This document shows positions 35,258 through 47,931 of a DNA stretch of 64,000 nt, one piece after another. The notes below the pieces were generated by a model that worked only from the letters and a program-made list of their open reading frames with translations, made no database searches and was not told the DNA's origin. The translations under genes and the position numbers were made by a program. How positions within the stretch are numbered: the stretch's first letter is position 1; each line of letters starts with the position of its first letter. Origin of the DNA: Cryptomeria japonica (lineage: Eukaryota > Streptophyta > Pinopsida > Cupressales > Cupressaceae); NCBI RefSeq assembly GCF_030272615.1, contig NC_081408.1:402407889-402471888 (forward strand), in the 5' to 3' direction.

Positions 35258-37110
35258 ATGACATTGGTGCTTTAGTTATCTGATATAGACAAAGCACATA
35301 TTGATTTGTGTGGAGTGACTCACCTTTTATAGATGCCAGATATCTATGTGAATCACGAGATGCTCACTGCGCTTGTAGAGAGATTCCATTCTGAGCATAA
35401 CACATTTCATTTTCCAGTTGGGGAGATCAATATCACTCTGGAGGATGTATATAGGATTCTTTGAATTCCATTCACTGGGGATAAGGTGGATTATGATTCA
35501 ACATAGTGTCCTGGCCTACTAGCTCTGAGGCAGGTATTTCATGATGGAGACATTCTGACATGGTCTATCAGTTGGGATGACATGATGGCCAAGAATGGTG
35601 AGAAGTTTCCACTGGCATGCATCCTAGCAGGATTCATTGGTTGTTTTCTTATGCTAGATAGGGGACATCAGGGTTTCTTATGCGGTTGGGGCAGGATGCT
35701 AGAGAGGCTTGTGGAGCACCCCCAGAGATTAAGATGGGGTTCTTGTATTCTAGCACACATGTATCGTGAGATGCATGAGATTGTCTATCGAGAGGGGAAG
35801 AGCATGGCTGCAGGGGTTTTGATATTACAGGTATGGGCCTAGGAGAACCTCCCAGTTTGCAGAATGATTGTGGATGATGACAAAGATCCACAACAACCCA
35901 TTGTTTACAGATATTATGGATACATTACGCAGCCTCATCTGGGCAAGACAGATTATTGGAGATGGCAGCTGGATGAATTAATAGTCATGATATGGAGACT
36001 ATACAGGGGTCTGGAGCCTTGGGATGATTAGAGAGTTGTTCGTAGGGACCTATTTCTGACCTGGCCTCTCATAGGTAGATCGGTGCCAATGGTCGAGTGG
36101 TTTGTTGTATCTCAAGTGATGAGGCAGCATGGTAGACCTCAGGGGATCTCACAAGATTTTACTGCATACGTGCGTTATGCAGATGAGGAGAGGCAGGGAT
36201 GGGCACCAAGGCTATCATATGCCCTAGGCATGCAGGAGTTGACTGGGTTATAGCAGCTAAGATGGGATTATTTGGATGATATTGCAGATGCGGGGGTATT
36301 GCCCCAGTATAGGAATTGGTTCCAGCAACACCCTTTCTCAAGATTTACTGATCCAGCAGAGCAGGCACCTCGTATAGAGGAGGTTGAGGATGATGCCCCC
36401 ATGCAGGAATAGGGCCAGGGACACAGGAAGTGATAGAGAGCCAAGGCTTCAAGGCGGACAGGTGGCAATCCTAGCACTAGCAGTAGAAGGGTTCCAGCTG
36501 GTGGTAGGTAACAATAGAGAGGAGAGGGTGGATCCCTAGGGGTTGTTGGCATGAGACTAGGTGGAGCTAGGGTGACAGAGGGTGGAGGAGAGGAGGAGAG
36601 AGTAGCTCCTAGAAAGGTGAGATAGAGGAGAGATGAGCAGGGTGGAGTCAGAGGTGGAGATAGAGGCGGTGATGGAGGCGGAGAGCCTGCGAGGGAGTAG
36701 GGGGCAGATGCAGCGTGGTCGATGAGAGAATGTTTAGCAGGTTTGCAGTCATAGTTGATAGTAGCACATACACAACTGGCAGAGCGAGATCGATAGTGGG
36801 CAGATGTTAGAGTAGAGAGAGATCATCAGTTAGTTGAGGTCAGAGCAGAGCACGATTCTTAGGTCGCAGAGATGAGGGCAGAGCGAGACGCTTTTCAGCA
36901 GGAGGTTCTCCATTAGACCAGTCAACGTGACCTATTGCGTTACAGCTTATAGCGTATCTGTTCCTATAGTGTAGTAGGTTGTACCCTACTCATAGTACAT
37001 GGAATGGTCTAAGGGAGGTCAGGCACCTCGTCAGGACCCGAGTCAGTAGGCTCCACCTTCTCCACCACCTAGTGATGAGGGAGAGGCAGAGAGCTAGATC
37101 TTTTTGTGTA
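35258..37110 (+). pseudogene. Plant mobile domain ORF, antisense in element B
   Basis: One frame from ATG 35258 reads with stops only. The N-terminal 60 residues match the PMD start: ALVERFHSEHNTFHFPVGEINITLEDVYRI in style, then FTGDKVDYDS. The core follows with SWDDMM, ACILAGFIGCFLM, LRWGSCILAHMYREMHE, VWAQENLP-like and YRYYGYITQP. After about residue 400 come Gly/Arg-rich repeats and a probable coiled coil of AERDxQ heptads. Stops are almost all TAG or TGA, where CAG or CGA would restore the frame. PMD proteins (MAIN/MAIL1 in Arabidopsis) act in silencing and genome stability, and PMD also occurs in gypsy and MULE transposons. Here it lies antisense to pol, between integrase and 3' LTR. Confidence 0.7.
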
Positions 37111-38690
37111 GCTCTTAGGTTTTTTTGTAGACACCCATTTTTTTTAGCCCTTACGATTCTTGCTCCGATGGGAGTTTGTATATGTCAGTTGACATCATTT
37201 TGTACCCTGAGACTTTATCATTATATATACAAGACCTTGATTTGACTTTAGTGTACTTGTGTCAATCGATTTATGAGATATTTTCTATATGCTTTATTCT
37301 ATATGTATGCATATCTGTTCAGTATGGATGTATGTAATGCTAATGAATATGAATTTTTTTTCGTTTATTTTCATATGCAAATAAATGATAAAAATGAGTA
37401 ACTAGTAATGCAAATTGGTTTATTTTTTCTATGCAATAATATGAATGCAAATGAGCATATTAAATGTATGGATCTATTTAAAATGCTTATGTATGCAACT
37501 AACATCTCAATACACAAGTACTCGATCAGAGAAATGATGAAAAAGAGACCACTTAGCTAAGAAATGATGATGCTTCCAACTCTTATTCAGAAGATAAAGA
37601 GATCATTGTTATCATACCAAAATCACTCTAAATTCACATAATACAGAATGAAATGCAAAATGAGATGCAACCTAAACCTAGTCACTGGATTTGAAATGCT
37701 TAAGTTTCATCACTGAGCGTTAACAAACATAGCAGGGACATTAGAGTTCCTTTCTTTTCATGTACAATATTAATTATCTTGTCTACAATGACCCTTTTTT
37801 CATTCATATCCCTGGATAGATTTTGCAAGGACCCGGATTGCATGATAATGAATTTCCCTCAAAACAGACAAAGAAATGATGTGAACCTCTTTGTAGCATA
37901 CAAATAAGTGGAGTCGAGGTATGTGTGGAGATTTCACCTTGATGTGAAGGCTCTTATCACAGACACCCAGCTGATTAGATGTTTCCAGATCATCAGAATC
38001 ATTCCTACAAGCAGAAAACAAAGAAAATTTTATGCCCTCAATCTTTGCTCCTCTTAGTCAACATAGACTTCCTTGAGTTACTCAGAGGGATAATAATCGA
38101 AAACCAATATAAAAGACAACACACAAAGAAAATTTTCATTCATAGGTCAAATCGTTTAGTGATTGTTTTCAGTAATGTTGTTTGCTTGTGTACTTAGTGA
38201 TAAAACTCTTTAGTAGTCAGAAGATAGGTGACTGACTCAGAGTGGACGACCAGGTTTCATTGACCTAAAGTTGACTTGGTTGATATTGCTTAGGACATGT
38301 AATGTGCTCTGTCAATTAACCTAAGACTAGGACATTGATCAGTTTCAAACCATGAGGGTTCTAAAAGAACCAGGATGTCACAAAAGTGACTAAAATATAT
38401 GTACAAATGAAAACAATTATGCATGAAAGTGGGAAATGCCAACATTGCGTTGATAGATGGAGCGCTTGAGTACAAGAGGTGCCTATTTGCCAGGTTTTCA
38501 CTTGCTTGGCAAAGATCTTTTTCTTTTACCAAGGTGCCTGTTTACCAAGTTTTCACCAAAGCATTTTTTCTTTTTTTCCTTTTTTTTTAAAGGACTTTTT
38601 ATGATTTTTATGATTTTTTTTAGGACATTTTTCAGTTGTACAGGTTGCTAGAGCAGAGAATGCTAAGTAAATAATTTCTTCAAATGGATG
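37111..38690. other. Element B spacer between PMD ORF and integrase
   Basis: No coding sequence recognised. Small open frames (37800-38197, 38290-38532) have no family signal. T-rich low complexity at 38565-38635. Confidence 0.45.
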
Positions 38691-39788
38691 GTGTTAATCG
38701 GTTCATGGAGTTGTTCTCCTTCCAATGTTGAGAGCTGATAGGCACCAGAGCCAAAGACTGCAATAACGATGTAGGGAACCAACCAGTTGGGTTCAAACTT
38801 CCCTTTGTTGTCTCGAAACTATTTTTTTTTTAGGATTTTCTCTCAAAACTAGGTCACCAACCTAAAATTCTTGTTGTCAAACCTTCTTGTTATATCCTCT
38901 AGATATTCTCTTTTGATATACTCTGAGATGATCAAATGCCACTTGCCAACGTTCATCCAGCAATTCGAGTTCTTGCAATCTAGATATTCTATAGTCTTCA
39001 TCAATAACAAGACCTTGCAAAGAAACTATTAAAGATGGTATTTCCACTTCAATAGGTAATAATGCTTCGTAACCATACACCAAAGAAAAAGGTACAGACC
39101 CAGTAGGTGTTCTGATACTTGTTCTATAAGCCCATAATGTAGGATTGAGTTGCAGATGCCAATCCCTCCCAGATTTGTTCACTGTTCTATGTAAGATAGT
39201 CAGCAGGTTTTTGTTAGATGCCTTAGCTTGTCCATTACCTTGAGGGTAATATACAAATGACTAGTGCTGTTTAATTTTGAATTTCTCAAAGAGCTCATCT
39301 AGATCTTTATTCTTGAATTGCCCTCCATTGTGAGTCATGATGGATGAAGGTATCCCATACCTGCAAGTGATATGATTTAGGATGAACAGAGCTACTTGTT
39401 TATCGGTTGCTTTGATGAACGAAATCACTTCTACCCACTTAATGAGATACTTAGTGGCAGATATGATAAACTTGTGTCTGTTAGATGATGCAGGATATAT
39501 TTGACCAATGAGATCAAATGCCCATTATTGAAAAGGCCAATGTGTAATGAAGGGTATGAGATCCCTTGTTGGAGCATGTATGAGATTCCCATGTATCTGA
39601 CACTTCTCACAAGTTTTAGAAAACTTTATAGCATCCTTCTCCATGTCTAGCCAGTAGTAGCTAGCCCTTAGTAGCTTTTGAGATAAAGCAAGACCATTCG
39701 AATGAGATCCACAAATACCTTCATGGACTTCCGATAATGCACGTTTAGAATCTTCAGTTTCTAGACACCTAAGCAATGTACTATCCAA
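38691..39788 (-). pseudogene. Integrase of element B, catalytic residues changed
   Basis: Zinc-binding part at 39788-39525 with HEGICGSHSNG and CEKCQIHG (HHCC). The core follows in the degraded stretch 39524-39190: FDLIGQIYPASS (first Asp kept), ITHNGGQFKN where the family has Asp before NG, and NGQAKASNK where the family has Glu. Two of the three DDE residues therefore appear substituted. 39182-38877 carries LNPTLWAYRTS, PFSLVYGYEALLPIE and the C-terminal region. Element B cannot integrate by its own copy. Confidence 0.8.
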
Positions 39789-39791
39789 ACC

Positions 39792-40541
39792 TCACCTAAA
39801 CAAATCATTAGCAATGATGACGTACCGTGAAGCATTTCGGGTTAGGTTCCTTTTCTCATTACGGGTAATATTTTCTGGGATAATTTGGTCATGCAGATAA
39901 GAGTAAATGTGGTTGTAGCGGGATGAGTCATGCCCAATAATAGAACATACTGTTTGGGACTCAGGAGAATCATAGGCAGGGTAATGTAACTCTTCCACCA
40001 GGAATTCAAAGCAAAAATTAGCCTCTTGTAACTCTGGTATGGATGTCAAGGTTGCCATAGCATCTGCTGATCTATTTATTGATCTGGGAATCTACTGGAA
40101 TGATACAAAAGTAAAATATTTCTTGAGATCATCCACCATTCTCTTATAATGCATCATTTTCTCATCTTGAGTTTGATATGTATCATTTATTTGATTGATT
40201 ATTAGCTAAGAATCTCCATAGATGTGTAATTCCAGAACCTTCCATTCGATAGCTAGCTTGATCCCATTTACCAGAGCTTCATACTCTGCAATGTTGTTTG
40301 TGCAAGGAAAAATAATTTCGTAATCCTTTGGGATTGAATACTTTTGAGGAGTAATAAAAAGTATTCCAGCACCGGAACCATTTTGAGTGAAAGACCCATC
40401 AAAGAACATCTTCCAGGATTGTTGAGTAAGGTGCATTATTGATTCATCTAGAAATTCTATATGCAGCGGTTGAGTGCCTTCAAGTGGAGCTTCAATAAGT
40501 TGATCTACAATCACCTGTCCTTTGATGGCTTTGTGTTCCAC
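39792..40541 (-). pseudogene. RNase H (archaeal-type) and connection of element B
   Basis: 40541-40206 carries SWKMFFDGSFTQNGSGAGI, the FDGS start of the extra archaeal-like RNase H, and NIAEYEALVNGIKLA with its Glu, ending LHIYGDS (Asp). 40058-39792 is the linker leading to the integrase. A second RNase H of this type after the classical one is diagnostic of the Tat lineage. Interrupted by stops near 40080-40205. Confidence 0.8.
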
Positions 40542-40544
40542 ATA

Positions 40545-41778
40545 TTAAATATCAAACTCTGTAAGGACCATGACCCATTTTGCCAATCTTTCGGTAAGTG
40601 TTTCTTTGTTGAGAAGATATTTGAGCGGATCAATCTTAGCTACTAGCTTGATGGAATGTGCTAACACATAGTGTCTCAATTTTTGTGATGCAAAGACCAA
40701 TGCCAAGCATGCTTTTTCTATTATAGTGTAGTTCATTTCATAAGACACCAATGTTATGTTGATGTAATATATAGCTCTCTCTTTTTTATTTTCATCTTGT
40801 TGTGCCAGAAATGCCCCCAATGATGAATCAATAGCTGAAATGTATAAGATCAATGGTTTACCCTGAATTGGTGGCATCAATATTGGTGGATTGGACAAGT
40901 ACTCTTTGATTCGCTGAAGGTGTTGTTCACATTCCTAATCCCAGTTGTATATTACTCCTTTCCTCAATACCTTTGTGAAAGGTTGAGCTTTGTCTACTAG
41001 CTGAGAAATAAAGCGTATGATTGATTGGAGATGTCCCTGTAAACTTCTCATTTGACTGATGTTCTTCAGAGGTGGCATTTCCATTATATCTTGGACCTTC
41101 TCAGGATCAACCTCGATTCTCTTCTTTGAAATGATGTAGCCAAGTAGTTTACCAGATGTCACTCTGAATGCACACTTTATTGGATTTAGCCGGAGTTTGA
41201 ATTTTTCCATTTTATCTAGTATAGGGCCTAGCTCTTAAATATGTGTGGATCTCTTCATAGTCTTCCATATTCTTATGCATCATATCATGAAAGATAGTAG
41301 CTACCGCTCTTTGGTAAGTTTCTCCTACGTTCTTTAGCCCAAATGGCATGACATTCTAGCAAAAGGTTCCCCATGCACATGTGAAAGTTGTCTTTTCTTG
41401 ATCCCCAGGAGCTATTTTGATCTGATAATAGCTGGGGAATCCGTCCATTAGTGAGTACATCTCATACCCAAAAATCATATCATCTATAATATCAATGTTT
41501 ATCAATGGAAAGTCGTCCTTCAAACAAGCTTTGTTGAGATCTCTAAAGTTTGTGCAAACCCTAATAGATTTGTCTGCCTTTGACACAGGTACTATGTTTG
41601 AAATCCATTTTGCATAGTCTATAGCTCTGAAAAATATAGCTCTTAGTAGTTTTTCTAGCTCAGCCTTGACTAGCAGTGCCACGTGAGGGTGCATCTTATG
41701 GAGTTTTTGCTTGACAGGTTTAACTCCTAGTGTGATAGAAAGATGGTGCACGATAAGATCAGGATCCAGGCCTAGCAT
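40545..41778 (-). pseudogene. Reverse transcriptase and classical RNase H of element B
   Basis: 41778-41356 holds the RT N-terminus: HHLSITLGVKPVKQKLHKM, SNIVPVSKADKSIRVCTNFRDLN and FPSYYQIKI. 41355-41210 (palm after the first domain) is degraded. 41210-40935 holds INPIKCAF-like and LGYIISKKRIEVDPEK. 40898-40545 holds the classical RNase H: LILYISAIDSSLGAFLAQQ and NYTIIEKACLALVFA. Several frameshifts and stops. Tat-type sequence. Confidence 0.85.
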
Positions 41779-43764
41779 ATCAGACTACATCCATGCAAAA
41801 TTGATCTTCTTTTCTAAAAAAAGATGAGTGAAATCTTTCAATTCTTCTACTCATAGTGATTGAGCTAAGTGAATGATGTGTGGTGTCTCTTGACTCCCAA
41901 TGTGCACTGGCTGAGTTGGCTCGATCAATATAGAAGACCTTTCCTGGAAGTGACTTGGCAATATATCAAGTATCTCACCTTCAAGTTCCTCAGAGAGGTT
42001 TTCACCCTCAGGTATGTCCTTTATTTTCTCTTTTTTAGATTTTGACACCACCACAATGTGGTTCTCGCCATCAAATCTTTTATTTTTTATTTTTTATATT
42101 TTTGTGACTAAGATACTTGATATTTGTTTCAGTCATGTTTTCACTTCATTCATTGGTTGAAGAGTACATGGGTTCAACTGTGTTGAGGTAATAGGCTAGC
42201 ATGAAGTCATTGGCAAAAGTAGGTACATTCATGGGTTGGTCTTGTAGACTAGAGTCAATTAATTCAGGATGTACCAAGGATAGAGTGTAGACAGGTTCGA
42301 GGGAGTTCACGGTACTGTCATCACAACTGCGACCAAAAAGTCAAGTTCTAGAAGACTACCTTGTGTAAATGTCTCGAGACCAAGAAGAGTCAGAACATGA
42401 TTATTAAAGTGCACGTTAATATTTAGTTGACCCAATCCAATAGACTTACTTGAAGTATTGTTCTCTACACCAGACTGGACTTCATATCGTGGTTTGACAA
42501 CAACAAGATCAGTAGACGGATTCTCATCATTTACATCAGATGATTTAATGTTTGATGCTAAGTAGATATTGTCATAAATAGGACTGTTGTCAGAATCATC
42601 AGAGTCATCGAATGAAGTTTTTGAGTCTTCTTCAAGTGATTGAGTGAATGTATATATGATATCAACACCTACATCTTTAATATTGTAAGTTCCTTCAAGA
42701 TTTGGCTCATTTATCATTTGTATCTGACATACCTGTTGACATAACCTTGATGGTTCTATGAGTCCCTATCATCTACTCCATTCAACTTCCTCTAGACTAA
42801 TGACTGGTTCTGCTTCTATAGCTTCCAATTCTTCTTGTGTAGTCCCATACCTAATTTCTTCTGTCTTATTAAAGGGGTATATAATAGATGAAAATTTTTC
42901 TGGTATTCTTCCTTCTTTCAGCCCTTGTTCATAGTCTTCTTGTCTTTTTAGTCTGATTTCCTGTATCTCGTTTTCTAGCTTTAAGCACATCAACTCTTGA
43001 GTATCATCTGTGATATCACTAGACTCTTCTAGAGTTTCTGTAATGGATGTATCAGAGAGGTGGTCTGGACCCCATTCATACTCGTTTGAGTTAGTTTCTA
43101 AATCATCTACTTGTTGCCTACCAGTATATGTGACTATAACTTTCAATGGTGCAAACGATTCTCTTATTCTTTCTACTTCGTCTCTCATATCTTCTGGAAC
43201 TTCAACTCCTTGTATTGTTGTAGCTGACACCATCAAAACTTGAGTACTAATTGTTTCTTCTCTCTTGATTTCTAGTTCCTCTTTTCTTCTCTCTCATATC
43301 ATATATGATGGTCTTTTTGTACAAATGAAAGTCCAGAAGCTCTGATGAAGGACTTAGAAATGAAATTAAAGATTACAAATACTGGCATGGATGGATACAA
43401 AGGTATCAACACCTTTTGTCAATGCATTATAGGGGAGATTTGTATCAGCAGGGATACTGAATTCAACTCTGTTATAAGGAAATTTTAAGCATTGATGGTA
43501 TGTAGATGGAACTGCCTTCATTTCATGAATCCATGGCCTGCCCAGTAAGATATTGTATGACAGAGGAAGATCAAGTACCTAGAAAATGACATCTCTTTCT
43601 ATAGGTCCCACCCTGATTGGTAATAATACCAGACCTTTAAAGGTCCTTTCTTCTTCATCATAGGCTTTAATTGTTATTTTCTTGGCCGGATCAATGACAT
43701 TTTTTAGAAAATACTAGTTGTGTAAGTAGACTGTAAGTACAGATATTCAACCCTGTGCCTCCAC
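41779..43764 (-). pseudogene. Protease-RT linker of element B
   Basis: At 43740-43300 the minus strand reads the protease C-terminal region, with [25 protein letters not shown] and [10 protein letters not shown], in broken frames. Acidic linker peptides follow at 43236-42769, 42717-42307 and 42054-41851, ending in the approach to RT. The protease active site and all of gag lie beyond the break at 43765 and are missing. Confidence 0.7.
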
Positions 43765-44185
43765 CCATCACACGTTATCATCGTTTACAGACTTCACACA
43801 TTCCCGAGGTAGATGGGAGCAATCTCCTTCATGCAAGATCCTTCATGCGCACAATGCTGACGTGGCACCACGATCTATTCTTCATTACAATGCTAACTCA
43901 TCACACAAAGTCACTAGTTGAGCCACACAGGCTTGAAGCACTTCAACCGGAAACCCTGAAGATGAGACTACCAACCAATAGTCATACAATGCTTCCATGT
44001 GCCAGTTCCCATAACCATATGTCGGTTCACCTTGAACAAACACACCGCTTCACTTTGGCACAAATGCTGGTTCACAGTGTTATACCGGTTCTCACATATG
44101 CCGGTTCACACCTCTTCATCATATTGACATCAATGACAACATACAATGTCATTATGTCCTCATACCAGTTCACATAATGCCAACA
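43765..44185 (-). repeat. Truncated 3' LTR of element C (outer copy)
   Basis: Matches 50150-50557 of the 5' LTR and ends at GCCAACA, followed by the polypurine tract complement ATCTCCCCCTTTGGC. The part equivalent to 49089-50150 is missing; element B sequence begins directly to the left. Confidence 0.8.
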
Positions 44186-44533
44186 ATCTCCCCCTTTGGC
44201 ATTGATGGCAATATACAAAGATATCTCTCCGCTTCACATTTTCTCCCCCAATTTCTGCAGATATCTTCTTCGCTACACATCTTCTCCCCCTTTGACAACA
44301 ATGCCAAAATAAATCCAAAATAAATTTGACTATGCAATACCTGACTGATGTGGAGCATATGCTTTTAGTTCACCTCCTGAAGGGGTAGTACCCCTAATTC
44401 ACCTCTTAAGTATGAATGTAGTCTTTGGGAGAGGCTTGGTGAATATGTCTGCTAATTGCTCCTTACTAGAAACATGCTCCAGTTCAATCTCTTTGTTCTG
44501 AACCTTTTCCCTCAAGAAATGATACTTGAGCAA
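44186..44533 (-). pseudogene. Second copy of C RNase H C-terminus and 3' region
   Basis: Contains KYHFLREKVQNKEIELEHVSSKEQLADIFTKPLPK in one open frame that begins inside LTR sequence at 44593, so LTR and RNase H are fused in frame. It duplicates 44724-45120. A polypurine tract lies against the LTR at 44186-44200. Confidence 0.7.
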
Positions 44534-44716
44534 ACAATGCTTCCATGTGTCGGTTCCCATAACCATATGCCGATTCACCTTGAACAAACACATGCTTCAC
44601 TTTGGTACAAATGCTGGTTCACAGTGTTATACCGGTTCTCTTCTCTTCATCATATTGACATCAATGACAACACACAATGTCATTATGTCCTCATGCCGGT
44701 TCACATAATGCCAACA
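44534..44716 (-). repeat. Inner LTR fragment of element C
   Basis: Matches the last ~180 bp of the C LTR (plus-strand right side, ending GCCAACA). It joins the RNase H sequence near 44530-44540, where both share a TGCTT-like stretch. Confidence 0.75.
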
Positions 44717-44989
44717 ATCTCCCCCTTTGGCATTGATGGCAATATACAAAGATATCTCTTTGCTTCACATCTTCTCCCCCAATTTCTGCAGATATCTTCC
44801 CCGCTTCTTCTCCCCCTTTGACAACAATGCCAAAGTGGAGGCACAAGCTTCCCTATTCCATTATGCTTCTCCCCCTAAGGAGTAGCATCCTTCAACACAT
44901 CAATCCACAAAAAAAATTTGACTATGCAATACCTAACTGATGTGGAGCATATGCCTTTAGTTTACCTCCTGAAGGGGAAACACCCCTAA

Positions 44990-46440
44990 TTCACCTCTTA
45001 AGTACATAAATGTAGCCTTTGGGAGAGGCTTGGTGAATATGTCTGCTAACTACTCCTTACTGGAAACATGTTTGAGTGCAATCTCTTTGTTCTGAACCTT
45101 TTCCCTCAAGAAATGATACTTAAGCTCAAAGTGCTTGGTTCTAGAATGTAAAACTGGATTCTTGGAGATGTTAATTGCACTAGTATTGTCACAAAATATA
45201 CTTACCAGTTCAGATACAGGAACTTTGAAGCCATTTAATACATGCTTCATCCAAATTGTCTGAGTGGAGTTCATGAAAGCTGCAACATACTCTGCTTTCA
45301 TTGTAGACTGAGAGATACAACTCTACTTCTTACTCATCCATGAGACCAGTCTACCACTGAGAAAGAATGCACCACTGGTTGTACTTTTCCGGTCATCTAC
45401 ATTACCTGCCCAATCAGCATCTATGTATACTTTTAAGTTGAAATCCTTTCTATATGGATACCACAATCCATAATCAACAGTGCCCTTCAGATACCTCAGA
45501 AACTGCTTGACTGCAACCAAGTGGGATTCTCTTGGGCTTTTCTAGAACCTTGCAGTAATGCCAACTACATGTGTAACATATGGTCTACTATGCACTACAT
45601 AATGCAACTTACCAATCATTGATCGATATTCCTTCTCATCAACCAATGCTAAGTCATCCTCTTTGGATAGTTTACAACCTGTCACCATCGGTGTACCAAC
45701 TAGTTTGCTATCTTCCATGCCAAAGGTCTTCAACACCTCTTTGACATACTTGGACTGAGTGATAAAGATTCAATCTTTCATCTACTAGATCTACAGTCCA
45801 ATGAAGAACTTAATCTCCCCTATGAGTGACATCTCAAACTCTTTCTTCATCTCATCTGCAAACTCATGACTCATCTTGTCATCTCCACCAAAGATAATGT
45901 CATCAACAAATACCTCATAGATCAGGATCTGATCTCCTTCAGACTTCAAGTAGATATTGTTATCTTCACTTGTTCTCTCAAATCCAATCTTCAGAAGATG
46001 GGAATGCAGATGTTCATACCATGCTCTAGGTGCCTGCTTTAGACCATATAAAGCTTTATGTAGCCTACATACCATGTCACTATCTTCAGATAGGGAAAAC
46101 CCATCTGGTTGCTCTATATACACCTCCTCTTCAAGTGCACCATTTAGGAATGCAGATTTTACATCCATTTGATATACTTTGAATCCTTTAAAAGCTGCAT
46201 ATGCAAGAAGCATAAGAACTCCTTCCAATCTGGCTACAAGACAAAGGTTTCTCCATAGTCTTCTCCTTCTTCTTGGGCATATCCTTTGCACACCAATCTA
46301 GCTTTGTTCCTAATCACTGTGCCATCCTCATTCAGCTTATTTCTGAAAACCCATTTAGTACCAATGACATTTTTATGCTCCGGTCTGGGTACCAAAGACC
46401 ATGTACCATTTTTCTCTATCTGGTCAAGATCCTCTTCCAT
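44990..46440 (-). pseudogene. Reverse transcriptase and RNase H of element C
   Basis: 46440-46234 starts copia RT with TWSLVPRP, GTKWVFRNKLNEDG and RLVCKGYAQ. 46291-45791 continues with [36 protein letters not shown] and the catalytic [10 protein letters not shown] (usual YVDD). 45736-45323 carries the connection (IGKLHYV, FLRYLKGT, YIDADWAGNVDDRKST). 45301-44990 is RNase H with MKAEYVA, IFCDNTSAI, HFLREKV and QLADIFTKPL. Frame breaks at about 46250, 45790, 45540 and 45320. Sequence resembles the conifer and angiosperm SIRE/Tork-like copia groups. Confidence 0.9.
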
Positions 46441-47872
46441 TGCCTTGATCTAGTCTTCATCTTTATGTGCCTCTTTGAATGATTTAGGCTCAAATTCAGA
46501 GATCATACATGAGTTTTCTCTGACCTTTCTTCTTGTAAGGATTCCTGCATCCTTATCTCATATGATCTACTTAGGATCATGATTCATCTTGACATACCGA
46601 GGAATAGTCTTGATAAATTCCTCTTTCTTTTCTTCTTCATCCTCATCTCCATCAGTATCAGCATCTACATCTACTGGTGTAGGAACACTGTTAGTGGTAC
46701 TCGATTGACTGACAACCAGTTCCCAGAAGGTTACAACTAGTTCTCACAGAGGTTTCATCAACTCTTACATTGATGCTTTCCATAATTCTCTGAGTCCTGT
46801 TATTGAAACTCTTGAGAGCTTTGCTCTTAGTGGAATACCCTAGGAATATTCCCTCATCACATTTTGCATCAAATTTGCTCTAGTGTTCACTCCTCTTGAT
46901 GTAACATTTGCTACCAAACACTCTAAAGTAGCTAACCATAGGTGTCTTACCGGTCTAATACTGATAAGGAGTTTTATCCTTACCTTTCTTGATGAGTACC
47001 CGGTTCATTGTGTAGACTGCAGTGCTCACCACTTCTCTCCAAAAGGTGTGAGCTACCTTTCCTTGAATCAACATAGTTCTAGCTGCTTCAACCATAGTCC
47101 TATTATTCCTCTCTGCTAGGCCATTCTATTGTGGAGTCCAGGGGGCAGACAGTTGCCTCTTGATGCCATGTTCTTCACAGTACTTTTTAAATTCACCAGA
47201 AGTGAATTCCCCTCCTTGATCAGTTCTCAGGCACTTGATCCTTTTACCACTTTCCTTCTCCACTAATGCTTTGAAAGCTTTGAACTTTACAAAAGCTTCA
47301 GACTTATCTTTCAAGAATGTGACCCACATCATTCTTGTGTAGTCATCAGTGAGAATCATGAAGTACCTATCACCCTGCACACTCCTAGTTTTCATAGGAC
47401 CACACAAATCAGTATGCACAAGATCAAGCAAATTGTCAGCAGTGAAAGGTTTACCTTTAAAGGTTGAGGAAGACATTTTCCCCAATTGACACTCTCTGCA
47501 CAAGGTATTATCTGGTTTGCTTAGCACCGACAACCCTCTAACTTCCTTGATCTTACTAGCCTTCACAATGTTATCAAAGTTTACATGGTAGAGTCTCCTA
47601 TGCCATATCCAGCTATCATCAAATTTAGCCATAAGACATGTACTTATATTTGCATTCAACTGAAATAGGTTACCTTTGGTCTGCATGCCAGTGGCCACCA
47701 ATTCACCATTCTTTCCTTTGATTCTACATACTCCATTCTTGAATTCCAGAGTGAGACCACTGTCATTCAGCTGGGCAACACTCAGAAGATTGTGTCTGAG
47801 ACCATCAACCCAATACACATTGTCAGCACTACTCTTTCCATTCAGAGAGATGGACCCTCTGCCTTTGACCAT
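46441..47872 (-). pseudogene. GAG-pre-integrase and integrase of element C
   Basis: A 248-residue open stretch (47872-47126) starts with the protease C-terminal part (YWVDGLRHNLLSV), the GAG-pre-integrase domain (WIWHRRLYHVNF, CRECQLGK) and the integrase core with LVHTDLCGP (Asp), LRTDQGGEF (Asp) and the beginning of the third motif. It breaks at 47126 just before the Glu. The integrase C-terminus and linker to RT continue, with many stops, to 46441. Confidence 0.85.
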
Positions 47873-47931
47873 GCATGGTGCATCATTTCCAAAGTGACCA
47901 CACCACCATCATACTCTTCCAAGGATAGAAA

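Noticed and set aside
43010-44177. Plus-strand ORFs as host genes
   Set aside because: They are antisense to element B pol or lie within copia C LTR sequence and recur at 50203-50587.
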